Of a stretch of 64,000 bases of DNA, positions 20,752 through 31,872 are shown one piece after another. Source of the stretch: Petaurus breviceps papuanus (lineage: Eukaryota > Chordata > Mammalia > Diprotodontia > Petauridae); assembly GCA_028583685.1 (NCBI GenBank), contig JAMXIF010000002.1:61021433-61085432 (forward strand), written 5' to 3'. The position numbers were made by a program, and so were the translations under genes. The stretch's first letter is position 1. Each line of letters starts with the position of its first letter. The notes beneath the pieces are model-generated. The model saw nothing but the letters and a program-made list of their open reading frames with translations. It had not been told where the DNA came from and searched no databases.

Positions 20752-21147
20752 TGATTGATGGGAAATGGACCTATCAACCTTTTTGCCTGTTTCCAGGGAG
20801 ATCTTCTTATGCAGAGGTTATGGGAGGACATCCAGACCTTGTCCCTTATGTTCAAAAATTCCTCAGGGGTGAGATAGTGGTTGGCCCTCTGTGTTTTATG
20901 TCACTGACTAATCAAAAGCCAGCCTGGGTGTCTTCCAGCTACCCCATGTAGACACTGACAATTGGAATTGTAATGAAGAGGCGCATAAAAGAACAAAGAG
21001 AAGGTGAAAATCATAGTTTGTACAGAAGGGCATATTTTGAGTAGTTAACTGAACTGAAGTGTAATATGAAAATTCAACAGGGAGAAGCAGGGAGGCCCAG
21101 TCATTGCAGTGTTAGGAAATAAAGTCATGGAGATACTATCCCAGAAG
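20752..21147. other. No recognisable feature
   Basis: Two overlapping 63-66-codon frames on opposite strands, no domain. No family recognised. Confidence 0.4.
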
Positions 21148-21310
21148 CAGCATAGTATAATGGAAAAATCACTACATTTAGAGGCCTGGATTTATTCTTC
21201 ACCTCTGATACCAGCTATGCAAGCATGGGAAAGTCACTTAATGTCCCTGAGTCTCAGTTTTCTCATATGTTAAATTCAGGTAGCAATGCCTGTTGCACCA
21301 ATCTCACAGA
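21148..21310 (+). mobile_element. MIR-type CORE-SINE
   Basis: Sense: 'gcagcatagtataatggaaa', 'catgggaaagtcacttaatg', 'tgagtctcagttttctcata'. Confidence 0.85.
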
Positions 21311-21874
21311 TGTAAAAAGGCGAATTTTTCAGGGGTTTCAATGACACAGTCTCTCAACCTATTCCCTTCCCCTAGTGGGTCACACTTGAAGGAAATCTTC
21401 CTTCCTCCCAAGGCATTATGGTATAGGGGAAAGAAAAGACTGAGAGTCAGAATTCAGGAAAAACAAAAGTTGTTTGGTTTGGGGTTTTTTCCCATAATAA
21501 AATGATATTGATGACAAATAGTGAATTTTTACCAGGAGGGTCATGAACAGTGCAGTCTATAAATGTGAGATAAACTGGGAACTCTGGATGGATATAATAT
21601 GAGAGGTAAAGCAATGGAGCAATAAAATTTGCTTCAGAAACAAGGCAGGAGGCTTCAGCCACAATGGGAGGTCTAGCATAGGAGAGGAAATGAACCCTCC
21701 TCTTGTCTACCACCACTAAGACAGCATCATACCCCTAGGACAGCAACAGGTTTCTGATGAGATCTAACATTACTACCACCCAGGGACAGAGGGGAGTTAA
21801 GAGCTTTGTAGCAAGCTTGTTAACTACCTCACTGAGTTTCTGACCCAAATACAACTATAACAACTCCAACAACA
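21311..21874. other. No recognisable feature
   Basis: Contains opposed 70- and 89-codon frames that overlap each other and carry no known domain. Confidence 0.4.
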
Positions 21875-22112
21875 GCAACAGCTAGCATTTATATAGCACT
21901 TGAAGGATTGCAAAATACTTTACATATATTATGACATCTGATCCTTAAAACAATCCAGTGAGGCTGATGTTGTTATTATCCTTGTTTTACAGATAAGAAA
22001 ACTGAGACTGAGAAAGGTTAAGGTACTTGGCCAGAGTCGCACAGCTAGTAAGTGACTGAAGAAGAATTTGAACTCAGATCTTCCTGATTTACAATCCAGG
22101 CTTTATTAAGTA
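21875..22112 (-). mobile_element. MIR/Ther-type CORE-SINE, near full length
   Basis: Antisense: 'tagcatttatatagcacttg', 'aaaatactttacatatatta', 'ttgttttacagataagaaaa', 'gtcgcacagctagtaagtga', 'ttgaactcagatcttcctga'. Confidence 0.85.
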
Positions 22113-22520
22113 TCAGACACACACAAACTTCATCTCACTGTATATAACATCCGAAGCTGTATTATAGTTGTGATCAAAAGTCTCAAGCACCATATCATGG
22201 TCTCCCCATTATCAATCATCCAGTTGTCATGGCAGAGACAGAGATTTGCCCACCGGACATCACCAGGATTTGTGTATAAATGCAAGCAGAGGTATAACAG
22301 CACATGGAGGCTGGCACTCCCTTGGGAGGAGTTTTGAACCCATTGGAAAGGACAAATAGGTCCAAATATAAGCTTCTTATGCCAAGTGCCAATAAATTGG
22401 TTCTTCTATATCTGGTTTTCGGAATTATGAAGTCTATGGTTTACTGGGTAGATTAATCCAACAAATACCCAAATCTGATTTTTTTCCAATACTTTTTCTA
22501 CTGCCTAGAAACATCTTAGG
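22113..22520. other. No recognisable feature
   Basis: No gene or repeat family recognised between the two MIR copies. Confidence 0.4.
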
Positions 22521-22768
22521 ATAATAATAGTAATAGCTATCACTTATATAGCATATTAAAATATACAAAGTGGTTTACATGTTTAACTCATTTGATTCTT
22601 ACAACTCTGTGAGGTAGGTGCTATTATTATCCTAATTTTATAGATGGGGAAATTGAGACACAGGTTAGATGACTTGCCCAGGGTTACAGAGTAAATAAGT
22701 GTCTGAGGCAAGATTTGAACTCAGGTTTTCCTGACTCCAAATGTAGCACCCTATCCATCATACACTTT
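22521..22768 (-). mobile_element. MIR/Ther-type CORE-SINE, near full length
   Basis: Antisense: 'acttatatagcatattaaaa', 'actctgtgaggtaggtgcta', 'acttgcccagggttacagag', 'tttgaactcaggttttcctg'. Same subtype and orientation as the copy at 21,875. Confidence 0.85.
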
Positions 22769-23059
22769 GGTAGCATGCATTCATGCTTTATTCATTCCAT
22801 ACTCATTATATTGTAACGCTAGTTGTTCTCCCACCACATTAATGAATTTTAAATTGAAATTTATGTGTTGCATGAACTCCCTCTACCAATGCACTTGCTG
22901 AAATACTTCTTTCTCTTATTTCAAGGAAGATGAAAAGAGGGACATTTGTCCCCGCTCAGGGGCTGCTTTCTCCTTGAATCTTCCTGGATGGCCCCAGTCT
23001 CCTTATCACTATCTGCTTTGTAGCCCTATCCTACCATTTGCCTAGGTCAGATTTCACTA
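22769..23059. other. No recognisable feature
   Basis: Unassigned; the right part may be an eroded L2. Confidence 0.35.
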
Positions 23060-23195
23060 CTAATTCGATTGTGAGCTCCTTGAGGGAAAATTCTGTTACT
23101 GTAGGGGGAGGGGCTTCATCCTTCATTCCCTACATAATGCCTTATACATAACACATGCTCAATACATGTTTACTGAATTGAATTGAACTGCACTT
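23060..23195 (+). mobile_element. L2 3' end
   Basis: 'gattgtgagctccttgaggg', 'taatgccttatacataacac', 'atgctcaatacatgtttact' follow the L2 tail. Confidence 0.75.
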
Positions 23196-23221
23196 TAGCC
23201 AAACAACCTGAATTATTCTTG

Positions 23222-23554
23222 ATTTCCTTAAATCCTTAAATTTCCTCTTGTGCTTGCACCCGTGCTTTTCTCTTTGTGACATCTTGGCCATCATTCAAGA
23301 TCCAATTCAAATGCCTTCTCTTTCAAATCTTTTCTGGTACTCTACAACCGGGAAATTATATTGAGTTCTCATAAAACCCCATAGCACTTTATTTCTACTT
23401 CTCATAGGTTCTTCCTATTTTGTATGTTTGTCTACATTTGTTGTTTATTTGTGTCTCATCTTCTCAATTAGAATAAGAACTCCTTAAGGGTAGAAATCAT
23501 GTCTTATTCATCTGTGTATCTCTTTCAATGCTTACCACAGTACATTATATATAG
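23222..23554 (+). mobile_element. L2 LINE, 3' part
   Basis: A second L2 end right after the first: 'atgccttctctttcaaatct', 'tttctggtactctacaaccg', 'agaataagaactccttaagg', 'tgcttaccacagtacattat'. Confidence 0.75.
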
Positions 23555-23655
23555 TATCATAGGTTAATGGGATAATGAACTTAGAGTTGGAAGAAACCCT
23601 AGAGGCCATCTTATCTTACAGAAAAAGAAACAGAGGATAAAACAATTCAAATGAC
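23555..23655 (-). mobile_element. MIR, left part, split by an LTR
   Basis: Antisense: 'cttagagttggaagaaaccc', 'tagaggccatcttatcttac', 'aaacagaggataaaacaatt'. The right part resumes at 24,109. Confidence 0.75.
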
Positions 23656-24108
23656 AGTACTGTCAATAGCACCTATGGTTGCTATGAATATGCCAGAATA
23701 ATTCCTAATTGAAAAATATAACAGACTCTACACATGGAAGACAGAACCAAAACATTTATTCAAACACTAGAAAGCCAAATCCTACCACCAAAAAGTCAAA
23801 TCCATCACAGCTACAAAGAAATCTATATACAATAACAATGCAGTGGTCATTGCCATCCCTAAGCCTTCCCCATACTAGGGCCTTCCCACAAACAACACAG
23901 CCTGCTTCCTCTCCCTCAGCTCTAACTGCTCTGACCAACTTCCTCTGGGCTCTGCTCCACCCTTCCTGCTCCACCCCTTCCTGCTCCACCTGCTCAATAA
24001 GCTCCTCTTATCACAGACTCATGCGACATAGGCTTCCGTGTGACTCAAGCAGGTCACATGGGCCTATTAATGTATGTGAAAGATGTTCCCATTGACATTA
24101 CCGTTATA
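23656..24108 (-). mobile_element. Solo LTR inserted in a MIR
   Basis: About 453 bp, same family as the LTR at 10,486: shared 'gaatatgccag', 'tataacagactct', 'aaaacatttattca' (AATAAA on the minus strand), 'gctctgctccaccctt' and the end 'cattaccgttata'. It splits a MIR, with atgac before (23,651-23,655) and gtgac after (24,109-24,113), again a 5-bp duplication with one change. No internal region, so a solo LTR. A 128-codon frame through it is incidental. Confidence 0.7.
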
Positions 24109-24205
24109 GTGACTTGACCAGGGTCACAGAGTGAGTGTCAGAGATGGGAGTCTGAACCCAGGTCTTCATGGTTCCAGATCTAGTACTCTAATGATCATAC
24201 CATAT
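24109..24205 (-). mobile_element. MIR, right part
   Basis: 'gtgacttgaccagggtcaca', 'gagtctgaacccaggtcttc'; completes the copy begun at 23,555. Confidence 0.75.
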
Positions 24206-25653
24206 GCCTACTGTAAATGATTAATAAATAAGACAGCAGCAAATTTTTGTTGACTGGGTTTCAATACACTATAAATTTTCACTGAATTGCTCTTATTAGT
24301 GATTGTAGAAGAGATTATCACAAGGTTATCACAATTCTTCTCAACATTCTCTTTAGTCACTACAGTGAAGTTCATTTTCTACGATGATTCTCCTTGGCTT
24401 TGACCAAGACTATTTGTCACTTATTTCCCATTTCCTCTATTCTTAGACTTTCAGTCTCTTATCCATTTCCTGCTCAGAGGTCTTTGTTTTGATTACATTT
24501 GATTAAATGATTACATTTCCCCTCTCTCTTCAATGACTCTCTGGATTTCTCATAATTTTACATTGTTTTTCCTCAGCTGCCAGTTTTGGACCAATCTTGA
24601 GGGGGTACCACCTCCCTCTTTCCATCTTCCTTTCTCTACTTCTTTTACTTATTTTAATTTCTCTCTCACTCTTCTCAATGGTCATAGAGTTGAAGGCTGA
24701 ATTACAAGGCAGATATGCTTCCAATAAACATAACTTAACTTGATACCCTGTAACCAGAAATGTAGTCTATTAAAAACTGGGTAACAAGGACATGAGAACA
24801 AAACGTGATTACTTCTTCAATACCTCAAGGGAGATATGATCCCTTTTTTGTGGATTGTTTATAATACTAAGCTATCGCAAGCAGGTGGGACAGAAGACAG
24901 TTCTATGGTAATGGTGTTGGTGGAGGTAAGAAAAGGTAGTAGCAATAGTATAGAAAACAGTCTGATCAATGTTGCATTCACATTGGAAAAGGGAATGGCC
25001 CAAACCCATAGAGTCTGTGGGTAAAAACAACAAGGTAAGCAGAGGGACAGTTATCTGTGATGAGAGAGGATCTTTCCCTCTCACCCACGCCACCCCCATC
25101 CCCATATTAGCATCTTCTGGAAAAACTTGATACCTCCTAGAGATGTTATGACTTTAAGTATGACTCCACTGGTGCAAATCATAGCCCATCTTTCAATGTT
25201 ACATAATTGTTGTCCAAGTCTTTCCATAAATCTTCCCCTGGAAAATCTAACCACATTTCTAAATGTCTTCCTCAAAATTTTCTAATATTTTGAGGATACT
25301 GCTGTAACACTTGGATCATCCATTTGTTATGTCTCATTCCCATTATGTGATTAGCTGACCTCCTTTTGTGGTCACACATGCTCTTAATGGTACCTTTTAC
25401 TGGACTTCTGTTGAAGCTGACAATATCTTGCAAAATCATGCTTACTTATGCCCACCATGGGACTTTCTTTTGCCTTTTGGGTCACCTGAAATTTTGATTC
25501 TTGAGAGGTCATGGGGTCTCATGATTCAATCTCCTTTGTAGTGTCAGAGTTAATAGCTGTGGCACTTCTGGCTGTTTGCATGAAGATGGTGGTCTTAGAA
25601 GAGCCTGACCCTCTTTAATCTCAATTCTATCAATACGGATGTTTCCCAAAGGG
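24206..25653. other. Unassigned 1.4 kb, possibly an old element
   Basis: No gene recognised. A pyrimidine-rich patch (24,560-24,680) is followed by a sequence starting at 24,682 that recurs at 28,321. Several frames of 60-77 codons on both strands overlap one another and carry no domain. Confidence 0.35.
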
Positions 25654-25668
25654 TCATGGACTAAGGAG

Positions 25669-27692
25669 ACTGCTTTATTTTTTTTAAGTAAATTTATTTA
25701 TCTTTAGTTTTCAACATTCGTTTTCATTAAGTTCCAAATTTTCTCCCCCCCCCACCTCCCCATGATGGCATGCAATCTGATATAGGCTCTACGTATACAT
25801 CCCTATTAAACATATTTTCACATTAGTCATGTTGTATAGAAGTATTATAACAAATTGGATAAATCATGAGAAAGAAAACAAACAAACAAACAAAAAGAAA
25901 ATATTCTGCTCTCTGCATTCAGACTCCAAAGTTCTTTCTCTGGATGTAGATGGCATTTTCTATCACCAATACTTTGGAATTGTTTTAGGTCCCTGCATTG
26001 CTGAGAAGGATTGTCTGTCAAAAATCAGTCATCACACACTGTGGCTGTTACTGTGTACTGTGTTCTCCTGGTTCTGCTCACTTCACTCGACATCAATTCA
26101 TATGTCTTTTTAGGTTTTTCTGAAGTCCATCTGTTCATCATTTCTTATAGCATTCCATTAAGTTCATATACCACAATTTGTTTAGTCATTCCCCAATTTA
26201 TGGGCATCTCCTCAATTTCCAGTTCTTGGCCACCACAAAAAAAAAAAAGTTGCTATAAATATTTTTGTACATGTGGAACCTTTTCCCATTTTTATAATCT
26301 CTTTGGTATACAGGCCTAGAAGTGGTATTGCTGGATCAAAGGGTATACACATTTTTATAGCCCTTTGGGCATAGTTCTAAATTGCTCTTCTGAATGGTTG
26401 GATTAGTTCACAGCTCTACCAACAATGAATTAGTGTGCCAACTTCCCGACATCTCCAACATTTATAATTTTCCTGTTTCATCATGTTAGCCAATCTGATA
26501 GGCATGATATGGTACCTCAGAGTTGTTCTGATTTTCATTTTTCTAATCAATAGCTATTTAGAGCATTTTTCAAATGATTATAGATAGCTTTAATGTCTTC
26601 CTCTGAAAACTGCCTGTTCATATCCTTTGACTATTTATCAGTTGAGGAGTGACTTGTATTCTTGTAAATTTGACTCAATTCTCTATATGTATTAGAAATG
26701 AGGCCTTTATGAGAGACATTGTAAAAATTCTTTCCCAGTTTCTTGCTTCCCTCCTAATCTTGGTTGCATTGGCTTTGTTTGTGCAAAACCTTTTCAATTT
26801 AATGTAATCAAAATTATACATTTTGTATTTCATAATATTCTCTATCTCTTGTTTGGTCATGAATTCCTTCATTCTCCATAAATCTGGCAGATAAACTATT
26901 CCTTGTTCCCCTAATTTGTTTATAGTACCAGACTTTATATCTACCAAATGTACCCATTTAGACTTTATTTTGGTATATGGTATCAGATATTGGTTTATGC
27001 CCAGTTTCTGCCATACTATTTTCTAGTTTTCCCAGTACTTTTTGTCAAATAGTGAGTTCTTATCCCAGAAGCTGGGGTCTTTGGGTTTATCAAACAATAG
27101 ATTGCTATAATCATTGATTACTGTGTCTTGTGTACCTAACCGAGTCTACTAATCTATCCCTCAATTTCATAGTCAGTACCAAATAGTTCTGATGATTAAT
27201 GCTTTATAATACAATTTAAGATCTGGTATGGCTAGGCTACCTTCCCTAGTATTTATTTTCATTAATTCTTTTGATATTCTGTACCTTTTGTTCTTCCAGA
27301 TGAATTTTTATATTATTTTTTCTAGCTCCATAAAATAATTTTTGGTAGTTTAATTGGTTTGATTTGAATAAGTAAATTAATTTATGTAGAATTGTCATTT
27401 TTATTATATTATCTCAGCCTACCCACAAACAACTGATGTTTTTCCAATTATTTAGATCTGACTTTATTTATGTGAAAAGTGTTTTGTAATTGTGTTCTTA
27501 TAGTTCTTGGGTTTGTTTTGGCAGGTAGACCCCCAAATATTTTATGATGTCTACAGTAACTTAACTAGAATTTCTTTTTCTATCTCTTCCTATTGGGCTT
27601 TGTTAGTGATACATAGAAATGCTGATGATTTATGTGGGTTTATTTTATATTCTACAACTTCGCTAAAGTTGTTTATAGGAGACAGCTTTCTA
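25669..27692 (-). mobile_element. L1 LINE, 5'-truncated 3' end
   Basis: Minus-strand marsupial-type L1, about 2.0 kb. The 3' end is at the left ('ttagttttcaacattcgttt', then a C-rich block). Next comes the 3' sequence antisense to '...ttatagcaactttttttttttt', and the end of ORF2. A minus-strand frame at 26,675-26,947 contains FMTKQEIENIMKYKM and NWERIFTMSLIKASF, typical of the L1 ORF2 C-terminus. Flanks tcatggactaaggag (25,654-25,668) and tcatggacttaaggtg (27,693-27,708) are a probable target-site duplication. Confidence 0.85.
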
Positions 27693-27708
27693 TCATGGAC
27701 TTAAGGTG

Positions 27709-28139
27709 GAATCCTATAGAGTCAATACTGTGGATTTCGAAAAGGAAGTTGGAGTTCTGTTAACTTAATAGGGATCATACCTGCTTCCAAACTGACTTCT
27801 GCTGGCAGAGCTTTCATTGTAGCTATGTGTTGCATCACCTCTAAAGGCGTGGATAAAAAGAACATATGACAGAGAAGGTGAACCAGTTCAAACAGAAGTG
27901 GTAGGGAGGGCTCTAGGAGCTTCAGCTCTTGACCTTTGCTCCTCTCAGGAAATAGGATCCTGGTAGCTCCCTTTCAACCTTTGTTCTCTTGCCTGGAAGC
28001 TGTGACATGAGGAGGAGCCAATAGTTCTGTTCCTACTTTTCTCCCCTGTTCTGATAGTCCAGAAACTCTTGGCTTTGCTCAGTGACCTGGGGCTGCTCCG
28101 ACATGGAGTTGAACCGAGTCACAGAGGCCTGTCTTTGTA
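27709..28139. other. Unassigned stretch, host of the L1 insertion
   Basis: Continues the sequence interrupted by the L1 at 25,669. No gene or family recognised. Confidence 0.35.
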
Positions 28140-28320
28140 GTATTCTCTTTCCCTCCCCCTCTTCATTTTCCACTTCTCCCTAAGCAAGTACCTCTACCTC
28201 TTCTCCTCTCCTCTCTTCTTCTTTCTCTGTCCTTTTTCTACTCCTCCTTCTCCCATTCCTTCCTCTTCTCCCCTTTTTCTTTTCCTTCTTCTCTTTCTTC
28301 TCCTCTTCTTCCTCCTCCTT
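28140..28320. repeat. Polypyrimidine tract
   Basis: About 180 bp of almost pure C/T, such as 'cctcttctcctctcctctct' and 'ttctcctcttcttcctcctc'. A long homopyrimidine run of this kind can form triplex DNA; no function is inferred. Confidence 0.8.
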
Positions 28321-28427
28321 TCATAGAGTTGAATACTGAGTTACATAGTAGATATATAGTCATGTTTCTTTAAAATGTCTTTTAAGTTTATACCTTATTA
28401 CTGGAATCACTAAGTATATTAAGTATT

Positions 28428-28775
28428 GGACAATAGAAAATCAAAATAGCCCAACAACCTTGAAATCACACCTTACATACAGCAAATCGGCAAAGAAGAC
28501 AAAAGATGGGTATTGGTCAATGTTGGAGGGATTGTAGAAAGATAAGCATATGAATGCATTGTTGGTGGAGCTATGAATTGGTCTAACTGTTCTGGAAAGC
28601 AATTTGGAGTTATACAAAGAAAATTGCTTATAATGTCCATATCTTTTGAACCAAAGATGATATTGCTGGGCATATGCCCCAATGGGGTCAACCAATGGCA
28701 AATAGGAATGCAATATATATACATAAACATATTAATAGCAGTACATTTTGTGATGGCAAAAAAATTCTCTTCAAC
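28428..28775 (+). mobile_element. L1 LINE ORF2 C-terminal fragment
   Basis: Sense L1: 'aatcaaaatagcccaacaac', 'agcaaatcggcaaagaagac', 'gcattgttggtggagctatg', 'ttctggaaagcaatttggag', 'atgatattgctgggcatatg'. Truncated at both ends, with frame breaks. Confidence 0.8.
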
Positions 28776-28987
28776 TGTATTTCCAAGTTTACAAGCTTTA
28801 CCACCACAAACTCCAGTGGCTTCTTACCCTGGAATTTCCCTCAGTAGCTGAATTCTTCTTACTCTAGGATGTTCTCCGTCATACTGGCCCCCTTCTCCCA
28901 TTGGTGAGTTCCTTCCAGGGATGAAACAAGGTGAGCCATGGAATCCAATACTATGCCCCCTAATGAATACCTCTCCAACTTTTCACC
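28776..28987. other. No recognisable feature
   Basis: Unassigned stretch. Confidence 0.35.
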
Positions 28988-29172
28988 TCAGATTTAGATC
29001 TGAAATGGATCTCAGAAACCATTGAGTCCAATCTCCTCATTTAGCAGATAAGTAAATTGTCAGGGACCTGAGGTGATTTGTTCAAGATTACAAAGACAGC
29101 AAAGATGGAAGTTGGTATTTGAATCCAGGTTTCCTGAATCAGAGTTCAGCTTTGTACCATATCACGTTACAT
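28988..29172 (-). mobile_element. MIR-type CORE-SINE
   Basis: Antisense: 'gatttagatctgaaatggat', 'ctcagaaaccattgagtcca', 'ttgaatccaggtttcctgaa'. Confidence 0.8.
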
Positions 29173-29249
29173 CTCTCACCACTGTGTAATTTTTAAGAGG
29201 TCAGCTATAGATTTTATAGTAAGGGAAGAGTTATTTTATACTAAAGCTC

Positions 29250-29322
29250 TCAAATTGTTAGAGCCAGGAGAGGTATTAGAAGCCATCTAGTCAAAATCCT
29301 TCACTTTAGAGAGGTACTCAGC
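29250..29322 (-). mobile_element. MIR fragment
   Basis: 'gttagagccaggagaggtat', 'tagaagccatctagtcaaaa', 'tccttcactttagagaggta'. Only the 3' end of the SINE is left. Confidence 0.55.
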
Positions 29323-29958
29323 TTGGGAATAGCCAATCCTCAAAATATTTTATAGAGAAGCCTGTTTTGAGAGGGCTTGTTAAGTGGCTGAGCTAAGTCT
29401 CAATGAAATCAACTTGAGAAGAGCATGTGGGGAGCACATGAATGGGTGGGAATACATGATGTCATGACTAGATTACAGGGCAGTACCAGATCTCTACATA
29501 AATTATTAGTGATATGTTGGAGAAAAACAAATAGGTTGCTCCTCCCTCTGCAATGTGCACCAAGTCCATCCAAGAAGTCCCTGAAAAATAATAGGGAGTC
29601 AGTGGTCTTTCTGAAAAGGAAAGAGAAACTTTAGTTGGAGACTGGGAAAGAAACTCCTACTTACTCAGAGACCCATCAGACTATGAAATCAGCTCCTGTA
29701 GGAAACAACATATGCCTCATTTCTTGAGTCATTAAAACCCAGACTGAACCAAACACTATCTTGTTCTGGTCTCCTGGGTGCTGGACTCATTGTGACCTAT
29801 TATATCATCCCCATTACTAACCTTGATGAATCCCTTCTTTTAGAAGGGAGGGAAAATTCACAGGATTTGCCAAGAATGAAACATGTAACTTCTGTGTTAC
29901 CTCAACCAGCTGTTGTTCCCAATCTTCTGAGTGGCTAGTCTATAGTAAAGTACTAAGT
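29323..29958. other. Unassigned stretch with LTR-like texture
   Basis: No gene. Around 29,728 'attaaaacccagactgaacc' followed by 'tctggtctcctgggtgctgg' resembles the polyadenylation signal and following part of some LTRs. I find no boundaries or target duplication, so I do not call an element. Confidence 0.3.
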
Positions 29959-29968
29959 TAGTTTTGAT

Positions 29969-30121
29969 TTTTTTCTTTTGCTTTTTGGAGGGCAATTGGG
30001 GTTAAGTGACTCGCCCAAAGTCACATGGCTAGTAATTGTGTCACATGTCTGAGGTCGCATTTGAACTCAGGTCCTCAACTCCAGGGCCGGTGCCCTATTT
30101 ACTGCACCACCTAGCTCCCCC
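29969..30121 (-). mobile_element. tRNA-head SINE (type B, CTCCAAAAAG end)
   Basis: Antisense: 'ttttggagggcaattggggt', 'gtgactcgcccaaagtcaca', 'ccagggccggtgccctattt', 'actgcaccacctagctcccc'. Flanks tagttttga at 29,959-29,967 and 30,122-30,130 mark the insertion. Confidence 0.9.
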
Positions 30122-30419
30122 TAGTTTTGAATTCTTAAAAGAATTACTAAGTTAATTTTTTAACTGATAATCAAAGATATGTAACATCATAGTAGTCATG
30201 CTTCAAGCAGATAAGATCTTAGACCTAAGTTAACTTCACTGAGGGTGCATAGCATTTGAAAGGTATGGTCCTCCAACCAGCTTATTTGTTCATTGAGTCT
30301 AATCTCATGGGGAATGCATGTGATGAATGACTCCAGTTTAACAATTGTTCTCCAGATTTCATTTTTATACCTTGTTCTTCAGGGCTTCTAGGAACAGAAG
30401 AGTTTTCTTGACTTGTAGG

Positions 30420-30615
30420 TGGTAGGCCATAGTGAAAAGAACACTGTCCTTAGAGTCAGGAAGACCTAAGTTAAATACTTTAATGATTGTGTGACTATGC
30501 AAATCCTTCAACTTTGAGTCTCTCCCCATCTGTAGAATGGAGATAACAATATCACCTACCTCACAGAGTTACTGTGAGAACCAACATCAAAGCCAACATT
30601 TAAATGTGAGCCTGA
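30420..30615 (+). mobile_element. MIR-type CORE-SINE
   Basis: Sense: 'ggccatagtgaaaagaacac', 'gagtcaggaagacctaagtt', 'ccccatctgtagaatggaga', 'tcacctacctcacagagtta'. Confidence 0.8.
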
Positions 30616-30990
30616 GGTTTGGAGGAAGGTAGGTAGGAATTCAACAGGGAAAGAGTGGGAAGGAGGGAATTTCAGGCATTGAGAATAGCACCAGCAAAAC
30701 ATGGAGACAGAAAGGTTAACAACATATTCAGGGACAGAGGACAGACAGGTTTGGCTGGATCATTGAGTATGTGGAGGGTAGTGATACATGGTAAGGCATC
30801 AAAGGTAGTAGAATTGTGACACATATCAGGACATGCGTGATTAGAAGGAAGAGCAGACTGATCGTATAGCAAGAATGAAAAGCAATGAGAATGCTACATT
30901 GCTATGCCTGAGATATTGAGAGAAACAGAGGAAGACCTCTAGCACTTAAAAGTGTATTTTTAAGGAGGATTAAATGTTGATAAGCATCAC
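30616..30990 (-). mobile_element. L2 LINE ORF2 3' part, probable
   Basis: Antisense pattern of the L2 ORF2 end: 'gaatttcaggcattgagaat', 'aggacagacaggtttggctg', 'gatcattgagtatgtggagg'. Heavily decayed; it probably belongs with the L2 tail at 31,100. Confidence 0.55.
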
Positions 30991-31099
30991 ACAAGTTAAG
31001 AAGATGCAGAGGAATTGCAATCCTCAACAGTGAAGGGAAAAGCCACGTTAATGGAAGCATAGATCCATCAAAGTAGAAGGAGATATGTGTATATGAAAT

Positions 31100-31202
31100 G
31101 AGTGAATGACGAAGTGCTTATTATGTATCAGGCACTGTGTTACAGGCTGGGCATACAAATACAAGCAAGTAAGACAGCCTCTGCTCACAGGAAGCTCATA
31201 AT
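31100..31202 (-). mobile_element. L2 3' end, left part
   Basis: 'gaagtgcttattatgtatca', 'ggcactgtgttacaggctgg', 'gcatacaaatacaagcaagt', 'cacaggaagctcataat' are the antisense L2 tail. Interrupted by the SINE that follows. Confidence 0.75.
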
Positions 31203-31362
31203 GCTTTTTTTTTTTGGAGGGGGGAGGGCAGGGCAATTGGGATTCAGTGACTTGCCCAAGGTCACATGGCTAGTAAGTGTTAAGTGTCTAAGGCCAGATT
31301 TGAACTCAGGTCCTCCTGACTCCAGGGCCCATGCTCTATTCACTGCGCCACCTAGCCTCCCC
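31203..31362 (-). mobile_element. tRNA-head SINE (type B) inside L2
   Basis: Antisense SINE: 'gacttgcccaaggtcacatg', 'gctagtaagtgttaagtgtc', 'gaactcaggtcctcctgact', 'cactgcgccacctagcctcc'. The target duplication gaagctcataat (31,191-31,202) and gaagtttataat (31,363-31,374) lies in the L2. The 110-codon frame through it encodes only repeat sequence. Confidence 0.9.
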
Positions 31363-31440
31363 GAAGTTTATAATTCTAATGAACAACATATTTGGGGGAA
31401 TGGCCAGAGAGAAGTGTTCTGGACAGGAAAGTAACAGGAA
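31363..31440 (-). mobile_element. L2, right part
   Basis: Short continuation of the L2 ('tataattctaatgaacaaca') after the SINE. Confidence 0.45.
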
Positions 31441-31589
31441 TTAGAGTCAAAGAGAAATTGCATATAAGTACAGACAGATAGGCATGATTTTTTTTGTATA
31501 TGCCTGTGGTTTCATTAATGTGGGGAATTCCTGGTGTGACAATTCACTCTTCCATTTAGATTAGAAATTTGACTTATAACTTAGCTGTT

Positions 31590-31728
31590 TTAGATAGAAG
31601 CTTTGAGCACCAAGAAATTAGGTGATTTGCTCATGATCATATGGTAGTATATATAAGACACAGAGTTTGACTCTAGATCTTCCTTACTTCCAAGGCCAGC
31701 TCTCTATCCACTATACCACATTGCCTTT
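31590..31728 (-). mobile_element. MIR-type CORE-SINE
   Basis: Antisense: 'ttaggtgatttgctcatgat', 'tttgactctagatcttcctt', 'agctctctatccactatacc'. Confidence 0.75.
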
Positions 31729-31734
31729 ACAGCA

Positions 31735-31782
31735 GATAGATAGGTAGGTAGGTAGGTAGATAGATAGAAAGACAGACAGACT

Positions 31783-31872
<90 letters not shown>
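31735..31872. repeat. GGTA/GACA/GATA compound microsatellite
   Basis: (GGTA)n, then (GACA)n from about 31,770, then (GATA)n to the edge of the assembly gap. The true length is unknown because the gap begins inside the GATA array. Confidence 0.95.

Noticed and set aside
23709-24095. 128-codon Ser/Thr/Pro-rich frame
   Set aside because: Lies within the solo LTR at 23,656 and is antisense to it.
24560-28357. A complete old LTR element bounded by the weak direct repeat
   Set aside because: The repeat is only about 37 bp and diverged, no TG...CA ends or retroviral domains are recognised, and much of the interior is a later L1.
29323-29958. Solo LTR suggested by an ATTAAA-type region
   Set aside because: No ends, TATA box or target duplication could be found.
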